Of a stretch of 64,000 nt of DNA, positions 20,850 through 33,748 are shown in pieces. Location: the NCBI RefSeq assembly GCF_035222275.1, contig NW_026946360.1, positions 372,001-436,000 on the forward strand, given 5' to 3'. Made by a program: the position numbers and the translations under genes. The DNA comes from Podospora bellae-mahoneyi. Taxonomy: Eukaryota; Ascomycota; Sordariomycetes; Sordariales; Podosporaceae. Numbering within the stretch: position 1 is the stretch's first letter; every line of letters begins with the position of its first letter. The notes beneath the pieces were generated by a model. That model searched no databases. It was given only the letters and a program-made list of their open reading frames with translations, and was not told where the DNA came from.

Positions 20850-23023
20850 GATGTAGATTGTGGTACTGAAGGTTGTAGAAAAAACGGATATTACGGAGAA
20901 TGAGAGCTTCTCATTCCCGCCTCACAAGGGAAGAAACGAATGACGACCAGCGACCAGCGTAACACGTCAACTACCGTGACCCAGAAAAACAAAGGAAAGA
21001 TGAAGGATGAGAAAAGTCCATGACGGGACCCAAGGTGAGGAAGGGAATGGAAGGGGAAAAGTGTTGTACACCAACGGCGCGAACGGCGGTGGCCATCTTT
21101 ACATATGTTCCCGTTCTCACAGCAAGTCTTAAGAGTACATGCAGTACACAGTAGTAGGCAAAAGAGACATCATCTGGCAGGTCCGTCTTTCTCACTTCGG
21201 CTGAGTTTGCGCTGGCCTAGTGGTGCGTAGCGGCCAGAGGTGAGGTTGCAGGAGGCGGCATCTGATAGGCTGAGATGGGCCAGGCCGAGGAACCAACTGG
21301 CGCTTACAAAACCGGGGTTCGGTCATGTATCGGATGGCGGCGCTACACACCAATACACATTGTGGGTGTAATGTCGTCCAGTCGCGTGCCGTTGTGAGTG
21401 CCGCACTGCGCGTCAATGTCTCGGTCTTTTCTTGGATGTGAGCAAAAGGTGACCAAGGTAGCAACCGCATTGCCACATTCTATCACGGCCTCGCGGGAAA
21501 GGGGCTTGAGAGGAGTGCTTGGCCTGGTCTCGTGGGTCGCCTTGCAGTCTGCAATCGACCCGGAGGAACACAACCTATCCGAGTCCGTCATATAAGAGGA
21601 GGCCATCTTCACTGGGCAGCACTGCTATTTTGTTCTCGGATTTGTCGTCATGAAACTGAGCCTCACGGCACGGGTGAGAGTCGATCATCGTTGGCCCGGG
21701 AATGACCTCGATCTCAGGCCTCCCGTGCGGGTCCGAGATGCTAATTTTTGTTGGTCCTATGCTGTTTCGACAGTCTTAATCATTGTGAACTCTTATGCCT
21801 CATGATCAACAAGCAGCTCTGAGACGCCTTACGCTGCAAGGCACCGTAGCACCAAACGGCTGGGGCGTTTTCCTTTCCACCAGACACAAGCAGCTGGTAG
21901 TTGCTATGGGGGAGCGTTTAATCGGGGAAAGGAAAACAATAGGGCTCTTTTGCCCCTCGAGAAGGAGATGGCCTATCGTTTGCTTTCCGTCGCATCTGTC
22001 GTGCGTCCTTGATGCTTGTGTGGAATAGAGGCCGAGCGAGGCAAACACGGAGAAATAGCGCTGGTGTAAGGACAAAACCATATGTGGCAGACAGCGTAGT
22101 GCCCGTTGGGATAGCATATAAGGTAGGCGAGCTGCATGAAAGAAGCACCGCAGAGAGAGGAGGGCTGTTTCTCTGTACAACAGATTTTGGCGCCCTGAGG
22201 CTGACCAATATCTGCAGATACTGAAGGTGATGAGGTAGTGTAAAGCGAGGGCGCCAGAAAGCAACCCCGGCCGCTAGGATCCAGTGGCTTGGGACGCTGC
22301 CCCGATGAGACAACATCCACAAAAACGGTGTTAGCGCATCAAAAACCACAACGGGCTTACCTAACACACGTGCCCACAGGCATGCAAGCTTTATTCATGA
22401 AACTGGATGTGTGGATTGGGTTTCGGGGTAAGATGGGATACAGATAATAATCAAAAATCCCGCCTTGACCTCCACTGCTTCTTTCTTTCCCCCCTCCCCG
22501 CTTTCACCAAGATGGTGGTGCGTTTCTAAACATCGTCTTTCCTGCGGGGGCTGACGAAGTCTCACAGCTCAGAGCAGCCACAATGTGGCTCTGTGGCGGG
22601 CTCTTGGCGGGCAGGTCTCCAAGTCCTGATTAGATAAGAGGCTGACCATGCCAATCTGGAAATCGGGCCCAAGCTCTCCATTGCCAAGGCACGGTGGGGC
22701 AGCTACTGGCACAGGCCAGTTTGAAAGTTTGGGGAAGCAGGGGTCATTGAGAGATACGTGTACGGAACTTGACCTTAACCTTTCTTGCAGAACGCAAAAA
22801 GTGCCAGAACCAATATCCCACCTATTCTGCGAGAGCATCAGCACGGCATCGCAGAAGGAGCAATCGTGATCCCTACACTGGCACTTGGTCCATTGGTTTC
22901 GATTATACGAACCGTTTGAGCAATTGGACGCAAACTCGAGCTCGCGACTCCCCTCCGTCACCCCTCCCGCACCGCATCGCCAAAGGATCGCAACGAGCGC
23001 AACTCGGATAGACACAGTCCACC
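20850..23023. other. Divergent intergenic region
   Basis: About 2.2 kb separating two divergently transcribed genes. Several short frames occur but none has splice or domain support. It presumably contains both promoters. Confidence 0.5.
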
Positions 23024-24352
23024 ATGCAGGCCCCTCCTCCAAATGGGCAAATGCCCATGCCCACTCCAGAACAGATCCAAGAGATGCAGAGGCGACTTGC
23101 TGCCGATGCTCAGGCTGCCGGCATGACAGTTCCAGAGTTCATTGGTGAGATTCCGGCAAACAGCTAAACTTGCGACTTGAACAAAAAGCTGACGCGAAAC
23201 AGAACACATCAAAAGACAGCAATATGAGCACATGATGAGAATGCAGCAGCAGGCCCAGCAGCAGCAGCAACAACAAGGCGGCGGTGGTCCTCAGCAGCAA
23301 CATCAGCACCAGCACCAGCATCAACACGGCCCCCCAGCCCAAGCCCAGCCAATTGTTCCCGGCCCTCCGAATCCGCTCGCCCTTGTGCTGGCCAAGTTCC
23401 TTCGCAGCCAGGAGCTTAAGCCACGCACGGTGATTCTCAATGGCGAGCGCAAGGACATGTTCAGAGTACGACTAGCCCAATCGCTAATTCAAATCCCTTC
23501 AGATCGCTAACTTGTGTGGTTAGGTCAAACGTGCCCTTCGCGCTCTCCAATCCGATGCCTACAAGAAGTTGCGTATCAAGAACCCTGCTCTTCCAGAGAT
23601 CACCGATCGTGCCTCCCTCGAGAATGCTTTCAAGCTCCTTCCCATGTCCATGCTTGCTCTCCGCGTCGTCCAGATCGACGAGCACGAGGGCCATGACCAC
23701 GCCCCTGCCAAGAAGAGCAGCAAACGTGTCAAGGGTCTCTGGACTGTACGCATTGAACCTCAACAAGAAGCAGGCGATGATATGTACTACGTTTGGCTCT
23801 GGGAAGGCAGCCAGGTCATGCGCAAGGTCTATGCCGCCCTTGCTCTCCTCATCATCTTCACTCTCGTCTGCTACCCTCTCTGGCCGGTCAAGCTGCGCCA
23901 GGGTGTGTATTACCTCAGTTGGGCTTTCCTGGTCTTCCTGGGTTTGTTCTTCGCCATGGCTATCTTCCGTGTTATTCTCTTCTGTGTCACCTACTTCGTT
24001 TTGAAACCCGGCTTCTGGCTATTCCCTAATTTGTGGGAGGATGTTTCTGTGGTGGACAGTTTCAAGCCTGTCTGGGCCTGGCACGATGTAAGTTTTTTTC
24101 CTTTCTTATGCCTTGCATTTGGAGTAAATGCTAACACAAGCACGACAGCCCAACCCTAAGAAGAAGAAGAAGAGCAAGAAGGTCAAGGCCTCAGCCACTG
24201 CTGGAGCAACTTTCTCGGCTGCTACTGGCCAAGCTGCCCCTGCTACTGCTTCTGTAAACTCCACAGCTACTCAGATCGCCTCTGGCCCGACTCCTACACA
24301 ACGTAGTTACCTGGCACCGAGAGTCGAGGAGCTGGAGGATGACGAGGAGTAG
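23024..24352 (+). CDS. SEC62: SEC62 protein-translocation subunit
   Basis: Four exons: 23024-23144, 23203-23465, 23524-24087 and 24149-24352; three introns of 58-61 nt; 383 residues. The start has a good context (caccATGc). The N-terminal cytosolic part has a Gln/His-rich stretch from CAG/CAC repeats, then the conserved Sec62 core (NPLALVLAKFLRS, NGERKDMFRVKRALRAL). Two membrane segments follow at about residues 230-250 and 255-285, and a lysine-rich C-terminal tail (PNPKKKKKSKKVK). Sec62 works with Sec63/Sec61 in post-translational import into the endoplasmic reticulum. The Gln/His run is longer than in yeast and is likely a variable linker. Confidence 0.95.
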
Positions 24353-24758
24353 ATAAAGTAGTTGGGAAATACGGAGGCGGGCGTTTTGGCGTGGATAATG
24401 GTAGGATAACCCTAAGGGGTGGATGGTTAGGAGGCTACCCATGGATGATGATGAATACTCAAGCCTCGGTTCAATGTTCTGAGCAGGAGAACAAAGATGT
24501 GGCTTTTCAAGTTTCTGTGACACGAATATGGGCGGCCATGTGTGCTTTATATTACTGTATTTTTTAGTTCTGATTCTTCTTCCGTCACCACATTCACATT
24601 TGAGAGTCAGCATAATTGATCCTGGGCTGTCACCAAAACATTAGTGATCCATTTCGTCGGTATCACCAATGCGCCTACCTGCATCTATGTAAGCCAATCC
24701 GCCGCTCTCTGATGACCACTTGCAAGTTCCTGTTGCGGTAAAGGCCGGTCAGACTGCC
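24353..24758. other. Convergent 3' flanks
   Basis: About 0.4 kb between SEC62 (+) and TDP1 (-); presumably 3' UTRs. Nothing else seen. Confidence 0.5.
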
Positions 24759-26619
24759 TCAAGCCTGCCAAATCCTCCCCATCCAATCCGGCTCGGTATG
24801 GCTAGCAGTTGCCACCCAAGGAACCTCGCCCGGTCCGTATAGTTGCAGAGGCAGGTCATACGGCATCCTCAAAGCCACCTCGACGACCTCATCCTTCCCG
24901 TCATAATCTTCCTTTCCCTTGCCATCTCCATCACCACGAGTTTGTTCCGGAGGAGGGAGTGCATCCTCCAGGAAAGCAGGCTTCATCACCGCATTCTCGC
25001 CATACAACCCCGGCCAGACCAACACTCCGATTTCGTAGGAAGAGATTCGGACGGTGTTCTCTTTTGCGGAGAGGGCCTCGCCCCAGGCTTGTTTGGAGAG
25101 GTTGGCTGACGTGAGCAGGGCCCAGTCGATGTGTATGTCTGTCTCGGATGACTCCGGGGTTGGGCGGTGGGAGCGGATATAAGTTTTGATGTGGGGGGCC
25201 GCGCGCTTGCGGCCGGAGTTTTTGAGTTTGGAAGCGTTGATGGCTATGTTCGGGGAGGGGGCGTTAGCTGATGGTGAAAGAAGAGGGTGGGGGGGAAACA
25301 TACGCAAACCAGACGCGGAGTCGTTGGCCCAGTGGTGGAACAATGGTTTCAGATACTGGAGCTGCTTGACTTGCTGAGGGGACTGGGTTTTGGTGTGGAT
25401 TGAGCCGCCGGACATGTAACCGTCGAGAGATTTTCGGATCTCGTCTGGGGTGGGGAAGACGACTTTGAAAGTGGTGGCGGGCGTGTTGCCGATGGTGTGA
25501 AGGAAGGTGTTTTTCAACCAGGAGTCAGTTGGGCCCAAGGTGGCTATACTGGAGATTTGAATGGCAACTTCTGGTTTGTGTTCAATGGTGCTGTGAATGG
25601 GGACGGCGGCGAGAGCTGACTTCATGGCTGCCCAGCCAAAATTTGTGGAGGAGGTGGACTGAGTGACCGTGTGTCGGCCCGGAACACTAGATATTAGTGA
25701 GCCATTGATGGAGGAGAAGTCGTACTTCATGAGCTTGGTGGTGATGTCTTTGCAAGTTGGTCTTTTGGTGTCATAGGCTCGAAGATAGTTTAGAAAGTCC
25801 AGTTTAAACTTGGCTCCATTGCCTATTCTGGGCCGACCTTCGCCATGTTCGGGCTTCAGTAGAGGAAGTCTAGGAGAGAACCAGGCTCCTTGTGTCATGT
25901 TTGTCCAGTCTCTTGTGATGAGGTTGGCTGTATGTATGACGAGCTGGGCTGTATCGTCGTGTCTCAGAAGGATGAACATCTTGGAATGATGTGTACCGAA
26001 CATTTCGGGAAGAAATGCTGTATGGAGGGTGACATTGTTGAAGCGAGCGGCAGATTCCTGCGAATGTCAGATATGTGTAGTATGAGTATCTTGAGAAAAG
26101 GCATTGTAGTGGGACGAGATATTGTTCATGAAATTGTAATTTGTTATGATGATATACATATACACATTGGTGAGAACACGATGATGTATAATGAATGAGT
26201 AAACCTACTTGGAGCGCCAACCTATTCGGGTCCTCCCTCTTCCAGAACCCATGAACAACATGGACTTTTACGAGACTTCGAACATCCTCATCAAAGGCTG
26301 ACATGAGAAAGTCGATATCGTGGAGGTAGTTGAACTCCCAACATTCTGATATCAAAGGGTCCCCCAGGACATCCCGCAACGTATAGGTATCCTTGTTCAA
26401 CCCCGCGGGAAGATCTTTGATCTTTGTTAACTGAAAAGGCGACCCAACAGACTTGAACGGCGGGTGGTATTTGGCTTCGGTGGGTGTGTCTGGTAGTCGC
26501 CGTTTCTTGAGTGGGGGGCTTATGGGATGTGTAAGTGACTGAGGAGCCGACCGTTGCTGATTATCGTTTTGGCCATCTTCATCTCCATCGCTGACGCTCC
26601 TTTTCCTTGACGATGCCAT
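24759..26619 (-). CDS. TDP1: Tyrosyl-DNA phosphodiesterase 1
   Basis: Three exons: 26619-26209, 26057-25304 and 25243-24759; 549 residues. Intron 1 is long for this genome (151 nt, GTAGGT/CAG). Intron 2 is 60 nt, a multiple of three, with branch GCTAAC. Both HKN catalytic motifs are present: FGTHHSKM with His 161 and Lys 163, and APHIKTYI with His 406 and Lys 408, followed by TSANLSKQAWG. The N-terminal ~70 residues are disordered and basic (PPLKKRRLP, a likely nuclear signal). TDP1 removes topoisomerase I peptides and other adducts from DNA 3' ends in the nucleus. The join at the end of exon 1 (LALQ/ESAARFNN) matches the family pattern well. Confidence 0.94.
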
Positions 26620-27499
26620 GATGCGTGAGTCTTGCTGAGTCTGAAGTCGAAACTAGCCGGTTCAACGATAGCTAATAATTGCCGACATAGATACGAGTTA
26701 ATGTTGGAGATGGCGTTTAGGTTCGCAGGTGCCACCAGCCGTCAGCTCTGCAAGATTCGGCGGGCTGAGATAATTGGACCCGAAACTATTCAGACGAGAA
26801 CGCCAGCAGAGAAAAAGCAGGGTCTATTCGGCTGCAAAGATTCATTGTCTATCCCAATGATGTTTTGATACTCTGTTTTGATGTCTTTCAACAGGGACGG
26901 CAGGTACATAATTCCACACAGTGCCGCAATATCGGGAGTGGGGATCTGTCTGTGAGGATCTGACTGGGAAGTGGGTCACCGTGCCTGGGCATTTAGCGCT
27001 AAGCCGGCTAGCGTGCTGCCTTGAAATTGAGGCGGGCAAATCGACCTGGCCAGACACCCCCTAGCAGGTACGTGTCGGAAATCTTTGGACGGGAGACTTG
27101 TTTCGCCTCCTGAATCCCCCATTTCCCAAACCCATCCCACATTCCACGAAGCCATTCACGACGAAGCTGCTACCGGAAGCATGCACTTTTTAGACCACAA
27201 CCGGACCAAACTCTAGACTGTGCGACCCTTCGAGAACAGCTCAACACCTATCGGTACACTGGTACCCCTTTCACACGAAACAGGGTTCCCACTGCCGTTA
27301 TCCCCGGAAGCTGTTGGATACCACTCCACGCAGCCCAGCAGCAGTGCTCCAAATGTCCAGGTAGACGGGCCCTCCAAACAGAGCTTCTACCGACGACACC
27401 GTCACCGGCACCCCTTTTTTGCAGTTGATCTGCCGGTGCCAGGCGCCCAGTTCCCGATATCAGAGCGAGCGCGACTTACGCGATCGGGCTTAATTCACA
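26620..27499. other. Divergent promoter region
   Basis: About 0.88 kb between TDP1 (-) and the PDI-like gene (+). The frame of the latter is open upstream from 27220, but lacks an ATG and signal peptide and is treated as 5' UTR. Confidence 0.5.
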
Positions 27500-29787
27500 A
27501 TGAGGCTACGCAACCTCTTTCTCTTCGGGGCGGCCGCGCTGGCGACCGCCTCACCACCATCAGCCGACACGGAGGAGGATATCACACGAGAAAACACATA
27601 CTTCAATGGCAAGAAGGTTCCACCGATTTTGGAACTCACCCCGGCCAATTACAAGGAGGAATTAAAAAAGTCAAAGTTCCTGATGGTCAAACACTTCAGG
27701 TATTATGCCCGCCTCCTCTTCGGTTTTCTCCTGTACTGATAAAAGCTGACTCCCGTAGCCCGTGGTGCGGACATTGCCAGGAATTTTTGCCGACCTTCCA
27801 GACGTTGTACGAGTATTACTACACATCGAAGCCAGTGGGCAAGGATGCCGACTTCACCGGGTTCTATGATTTCAGATTCGCCGAACTCAACTGCGTTGCG
27901 TACGCCGATTTATGTACTGAGAACAAGGTCGCCGCATGGCCAACAACAATTTTGTTTGAGGATGGCGAGCCTTTGGTCACCTTTAGGGGCGTCAAGCACA
28001 TTAGTGTTCTCAGTGGTGCTGTCGAAGATGCGCTCGAGAAGGTGAAGCCCAACACCAGGCCCAAAACCCTCGAGCTCCCCGAACCTGGCGACAAGACATC
28101 CCCTGATGCCAAGGCCGAAACCGAGAAGACCGAGAAGGCAGATGCCAGGGAAAAGGGCTCTGAAAAAGAGCTGGTCAAGGACACTGAGAAGGAGAAGGAG
28201 ACCGAAACCTCCACCGCCGCCAGCGCCGATGCTTCAACGGAAGGGGAAGCGACACCAAAGAAGACCTACACTGTCAACTACAATACCCCTTCGCAGAAGG
28301 TCGCCCCTAAGCCGTCGAACCCCAATCCCAAGGGTCTCTCCGTTCCTCTGACTTGGGAATTGTTCCAAAGCATGGTTACCCTCACCCAGGAGCCTTGGTT
28401 TGTCAAGTTTTATGCACCATGGTGTCACCACTGCCAGGCTATGGCCCCGAATTGGGAGCAGTTGGCCAAGGAAATGAAGGGCAGGCTCAACATTGGTGAG
28501 GTCAACTGCGACCGCGACACTAGGCTTTGCAAGGAACTCCGCGTCCGTGGCTATCCTTCCATCATGTTCTTCAAGGGCGGTGAGAAGGTCGAGTACGAGG
28601 GCCTTCGCGGGCTGGGCGACTTTGTCCAGTATGCTGAAAAGGCCATTGATCTCTCCAGCGGGGTTCCGGATGTCGATTTCGACTCTTTCAAGGCTCTCGA
28701 AGAGAAGGAGGAGGTCATTTTCCTCTACTTCTACGATCATGCTACCACCAGCGAAGACTTCCTTTCTTTGGAGCGTTATCCTCTCAGCCTTATTGGCAAA
28801 GCCAAGTTGGTCAAGACCCGGGATCCCAAGTTGTATGATCGATACAAGATTACCACTTGGCCACGTCTGATTGTTTCGCGCGAGGGCCGCCCGACTTACT
28901 ACACTCCTCTCGCGCCTAGGGAAATGAGGGATACCAGAATGGTTCTCAACTGGATGAAGTCCGTCTGGCTCCCCCTTGTTCCCGAGCTTACCCCGTCCAA
29001 CGCCCGCGACATCATGGACGGCAAGATTGTTGTTCTGGGGGTTCTAAACAGAGAGAATGAGGATTCTTTCCGCGGCGCTATCCGTGAGATGAAGAGTGCG
29101 GCCAACGAGTGGATGGATAAGCAGATTCAGCTCTTTCAGATCCATCGCCAGGACCTTCGCGACGCCAAGCAGCTCCGCATCGAGGAGGCCGAGGATCGTG
29201 GTGACCAGCGGGCTCTGCGCAACGCCAAGAACATTCGCATCAACATGGACAGGTCGGACATGAAAGAGGCTACCTTTGCCTGGGTTGACGGCAACTTCTG
29301 GCAGCGGTGGATTCGCACCACTTATGGCATTGATGCCAAGGACGGCGACCGTGTTATCATCAACGATGAGGATGTAAGTTCTCTTATTAGTGATTCATGT
29401 CGAGGTGACCTTGACTAACGAGTTACGATATAGAAACGCCGGTATTGGGACCAAACTAGCACTGGAAACCCCATTGTTCCCTCGCGCACATCCATCCTTG
29501 AAACCCTCAACAAGGTCACAGTCAACCCACCAAAGCTCAAGCCGAAGCTTACCATTGGTGTGATTGAGAAGATGTTCTTCGATATCAAGATGACCTTCAA
29601 GGAGCATCCCTATCTCAGCATGGGCTGCATCCTTGGCATCGCTTTTGGTCTCTTCCAGTGGCTCATGGGAAGAACCACAAGAAGAGCCCGCGGTCACTTT
29701 AAGCTCGAGGAGGGCGTTGGAATGAAGGAATCGAAGCCCTCCACGTTGTTTGGCGGATCAAGCAACACTGCCACCAAAGCGGACTAG
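27500..29787 (+). CDS. ER membrane PDI-like protein (EPS1/TMX type)
   Basis: Three exons: 27500-27699, 27759-29373 and 29434-29787; introns of 59 and 60 nt; 722 residues. A signal peptide is clear (MRLRNLFLFGAAALATAS). The first thioredoxin domain has an SPWCGHC site (Cys 70, Cys 73) completed by the first splice. An acidic Glu/Lys/Thr-rich linker (about 165-240) follows. The second thioredoxin domain has APWCHHC (Cys 289, Cys 292). A further thioredoxin-like region without CxxC and a long helical part precede one membrane segment (about 666-684), then a basic cytosolic tail (RTTRRARG). The plan matches fungal EPS1/TMX-like disulfide isomerases of the ER membrane involved in folding and quality control. 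There is no HDEL, so retention would rely on the membrane anchor. Confidence 0.9.
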
Positions 29788-30869
29788 ATTTGATTGTGGA
29801 TGATTAACGACCACCCACCTTTTTTCATTATGGGGTGGTGTCTGGATTTTTTTGGGAAAGCAAAAAGGGAAAGCGAACGATCATCATGCCTGTCTGTCTT
29901 GTGTTTGTCTTGGTTTGTGCTCTTGCTTGGTAGTATGCGGTATAAAGTTAGGTTCTGTATAAATACACCAGGGGCCCGAACGGTAACAATACCGAAAGGA
30001 AGGATACCGAATCGGTTGGTGGGGCTAGGACCGGAAGGGAACGGGGGTCTACGGAGGGGTTATTGCATATTAATCAGTGTTTATCTTCCTGGCTCATGGG
30101 AGCGTGTTTATCTTTTTGCTTCTTGTTTTTCCTTCCCTCATTGTGTGGTTTACTCGAGACTTTTGTTTGTTGAATGAGACGGGGAAAGAGGCTTCGTCCG
30201 GATTATGGCTGGATGGATGCGGCATTGTAGATATGGAGTTTCTGAATTCATCTGGGGTTACATCACCTATGGAACCACTCTGGTGATATTTCCCAAAACT
30301 TGTCAAAGCCTTGCGGTTAGTGGTATTGCGTTTCGTGTGATTGTCGCCATGGCGAGATGAATTATTGAGCCGAAGACTCCGTGTGAGACTGGACATTGCA
30401 ATACATTCATAGGCATCAGCAGGCTCGACATAAGTTGTGCCCAGCGAACCCTCTCACGCGATTGGAGAGGGCATTCTCAGGATAAATGAGGGTGTGCATT
30501 CCCGAGTCTCGTGGCGATAGATATATCAAAAGAGATTGCTCGCCCAGTCTTGCCAAACCATGAAAAGTGTGAAAACAACCAAGGAAAACGGACTTTGCAG
30601 TCATTGCCTATCTTTCTGACACCACCCGCTGCCTTTTACGAATAATGGAACACTGGAAAAGAAAATGAAACTTATGGCTTGAAACGAAACGTGCTGAAAA
30701 CCTGGAATCCCACAGTTTTTTGGAGGGTGACCTCCGTGGTGGTACCTCGTACCGTCTTTACTGGCCCCTTCAAACCCAAGCTCCCTCAACAGCCGTAGAC
30801 GATCCGCTAACCAGCCCGACCTTGCTTCCTTCAACTCCTACTCCTGAGCCCTGGCGCCGTACAAGGCTC
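29788..30869. other. Convergent intergenic region
   Basis: About 1.08 kb between the ends of the PDI-like gene (+) and the GNAT gene (-). No supported gene or repeat. Confidence 0.5.
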
Positions 30870-31608
30870 TTAGGCACCCGCAGTCGTTCGGCTTTGCTGG
30901 GTCTGGAGTAAAATATCCTTATAGAAGAGGGTAACCCCCCTCTTCGTGGCCGCATCAACGCTGGTCCTGCTAAAGTTTGGAATTTTGCCCACCTCGACGT
31001 AGCCGCAGCTCTTGAATGCCAGCTCGGAGGCGGAATCTGTCTCTGTTCTCGCCGTCTTTTGTCGGCGTGTAGCCAGATTCGTTAGCATACCTTCATATCC
31101 TTTCATTTCTCTCCACAAAAAAAAAAAAAAAAAAAACACCAAAAACAGTAACAAAGCCTGTGAAGAAAGTAGGGTAGGTACTCACCAACAGCGACCTCCC
31201 CTTCCTCGCGCTCTCATACTCGCACGCTTGAATCAAACTCCTCCCCCCTCCTTGCCTCCTGAACTTTTGGCCAACAATCAGCAGGTCGATGACACCTCGG
31301 AAATCACCAGCTTGCGACTGATCAAGCTCGACCATGGCTATCCCGCGGAGGTCCTCGCCCTTTGGCTTCTGGTTTGCATTCTCGGACGGAGGCAGCAGCA
31401 GGATGATGATGCGGGTCTGGGCTTGATGCTCTGCTATCCGGTCTTTCCACCAGATCAGGAGGCGTTCGAGGGACAGGGGAGGTAAAAAAGGGCCGATGGC
31501 AGTGGTGCGGTCGATGTTGATGCCTGAGGCGTAGATGGCGGCCATGTAAGGAATTAGGTGAGCGTGGTGCTCGGGGTGGAAGACGGATGTCTGAGATGGG
31601 GACGTCAT
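30870..31608 (-). CDS. GNAT-family N-acetyltransferase
   Basis: Two exons, 31608-31186 and 31055-30870; 202 residues. The 130-nt intron (GTGAGT/AAAAG, branch ATGCTAACG) contains a 20-base homopolymer (T on the coding strand), which makes it longer than most introns here. The acetyl-CoA binding loop is visible as KFRRQGGGRSLI near residues 116-127, after the beta-4 strand FRGVIDLLIV. The C-terminal exon continues the fold (DSASELAFKSCGYVEVGKIPN), typical of small cytosolic GNAT enzymes. The substrate cannot be read from the sequence. No neighbouring gene suggests a pathway. Confidence 0.82.
31117..31136. repeat. A20 homopolymer inside GNAT intron
   Basis: A run of 20 adenines on the plus strand (a T tract on the sense strand) within the single GNAT intron. 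Such runs vary in length between strains and are prone to sequencing error. Confidence 0.9.
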
Positions 31609-33748
31609 GGTGACAGATTTTGTATATGATTCAAACTGATGCGGCTTGTAGTTGACCTGTAGACTCTGTTTCGGTGTGTGGCTGTTATGGTGCTTGCATC
31701 TCGGCTTATGGTGGTGTTGTCAGAGTCATAGGGGAAGCACAAGTGAAAGTGATGTCCAAAGAACTCGTGAGATATTTACTGATGCTGTGGGTCAGGTTAA
31801 CCAGGGGAGAGCACTTAAGGTGACAATAAAGGTAAGAAAAGAACATTTAAATATCTCAGAGAACAAGCATGCTGAGATGGGCAAGAACAGTCGAGGTATA
31901 AAGCATTGCTTCTTCCTGGGAGAAGATGGGGGGGAGGGGGGTGTGATAGAGAGGGGAGGGTGGGGGGCATCACTGCTTCTTGAACCATGGCTCAACAGAC
32001 GGGAAAGCGAGAGGTAAACGACGAACCTTGGGGGGGCAGTACTTGGTCGTGTGCACTCGCAAATCTGGATTCACAGGCCATCAAGCTTCACCGGTCCTTC
32101 GTGATAGGGACGGGATGTTGGGAGCAGGCGGGAAAGGTTCTTTGCATCTGCATATGCGTATGCATGCAGATGTATAGTATTGTTCTGTTGAGATGTGGTT
32201 AAGTGGCTTGTCCGTCATCGGGGAATGGGAAGCTGCTCCCCCTTGCTGCCAGGGACACAGCACCATCTACACACCATTCCCACACTTGCCAGCCCAAGAT
32301 GTGGAAGGTCCCGTCACAATGCTGCAGAAAAAAAAACCCTAAGAAACAGGGACAGCCAGGGGTTCCCGCTTGGTTTAAGGCTGAATTAGGACCTTGTTCC
32401 CAGTTCGCAGTGGCTGCCACATCCTCGTTAGTGCGGGGGTTCTCTTCAGCAAACAGGGTCTCTTATCATGATTTCTTCGAGTCCCTTTCCGGATTCTCTC
32501 CTGCTGCGAGGATCCGAATGTTTTCCTCTCATCGAATTGCAACACCTTAACAAAAACGGTCTTCCACAACCGATGCTTGTGTGACAGGTGAGGTTGTTGA
32601 CGCAGATCATTCCGGGCCTGGCAGCGGCGGCCACTTAGCCCCGCGGGTGCGTGGGCTTCCTTCGGCAAGACGCGCGCAGCGACCTCGGGCCCTTTGCTTA
32701 CCGACATGACGCCCACTACGACTTACCAGCCACTGCGCCGCCAATACAACCTCACCACGCTCACTCCCTACGGGCTCTTTGACCAGGAGCATGGATTTCA
32801 GAAGGCATGGAAAGTATGGCACTTGACCACTGTCACGATCATTCTTTCACGCTTCCTGTTGCACAATCACAGTCACGGCCCCGATGAGGATGCTGTGCTG
32901 GGTTGAACATCGGGCAATGCCGGCTTTACCTCACGACATCAACTCTCTGATGTACGCTTAACCGTCGTCACATGCGGTCCCACCACGACAGCTTCATGCT
33001 ATTGCTAGGTACGGAGTAGATCAAATTCACCGTCCCAATACCCGCCACACAGCCGCAGAATGCAAGTCAGGATCAGTGAGTGGGCTTGCGGATGGGGATT
33101 CCGCTTCCGGACCGGTCTTCAGCCCTATCAGACTGGCAGTTGCTGTCGCATCTGCTTCATGCTCGATCAGATGGGCCATTGCCGTCAGCGTAGCGAATTG
33201 CCTCCCGTCGTTGCAAGACCACTGCTGGACTCCGAGTACGACGGCTTTCCCATTGGCAGCCCGGCAGCCCGGCATCTCGGCGGACGGCGACACAGTCAGC
33301 TTGATCCTACCTGCGATACCATTGGGACTTCTCGCAGCTCTAATGGGGCCAAGAAGGCGGCTGGTGATAACACCATATCGATCACTGTGCTGGTGAGGGG
33401 CATCCTTGCCTCAGCTCAGCTGGCCATTGACATGCGCAGTCTTGGAGACTGGATACCATTTTTCTTGCCGTTTCTAGTTTCGGATTGCATTGCTTGGGAA
33501 TATTAGGTGCAGATTCCGTCGTCTTATCCACTTGCTGGATTTATCGTACGGTATTTTCTCCCGTCTTTTTCTTCCTCACTCTGCTGTCCTCGTGCGGTCG
33601 TCGTTGGTTGCCTCCCGTTCTGCTACGTTGAAATAGTTCCCGATCGGCCCCGCCCCCGCCCCCGCAACACCAACACAACATCAACGCACGCTGTTGATCA
33701 TTGCTGTGAACCGCCTGTCGACAGCTCGTCACTAGCCCTTTTGGCACC
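31609..33748. other. Divergent intergenic region
   Basis: About 2.1 kb between GNAT (-) and phospholipase D (+). Several short frames overlap on both strands; none is supported. The stretch just before the phospholipase start is pyrimidine-rich and contains a CCCCCG triple repeat. Confidence 0.5.
33648..33665 (+). promoter_or_regulatory. CCCCCG triple repeat in PLD leader
   Basis: Tandem ccccg/cccccg/cccccg about 85-100 bp upstream of the phospholipase D start. Such GC boxes resemble binding sites of C2H2 factors (CreA/Msn2-like), but binding is inference. Confidence 0.35.

Noticed and set aside
27220-27499. N-terminal extension of the PDI-like frame
   Set aside because: It does not begin with ATG and would bury the clear signal peptide that starts at 27500.
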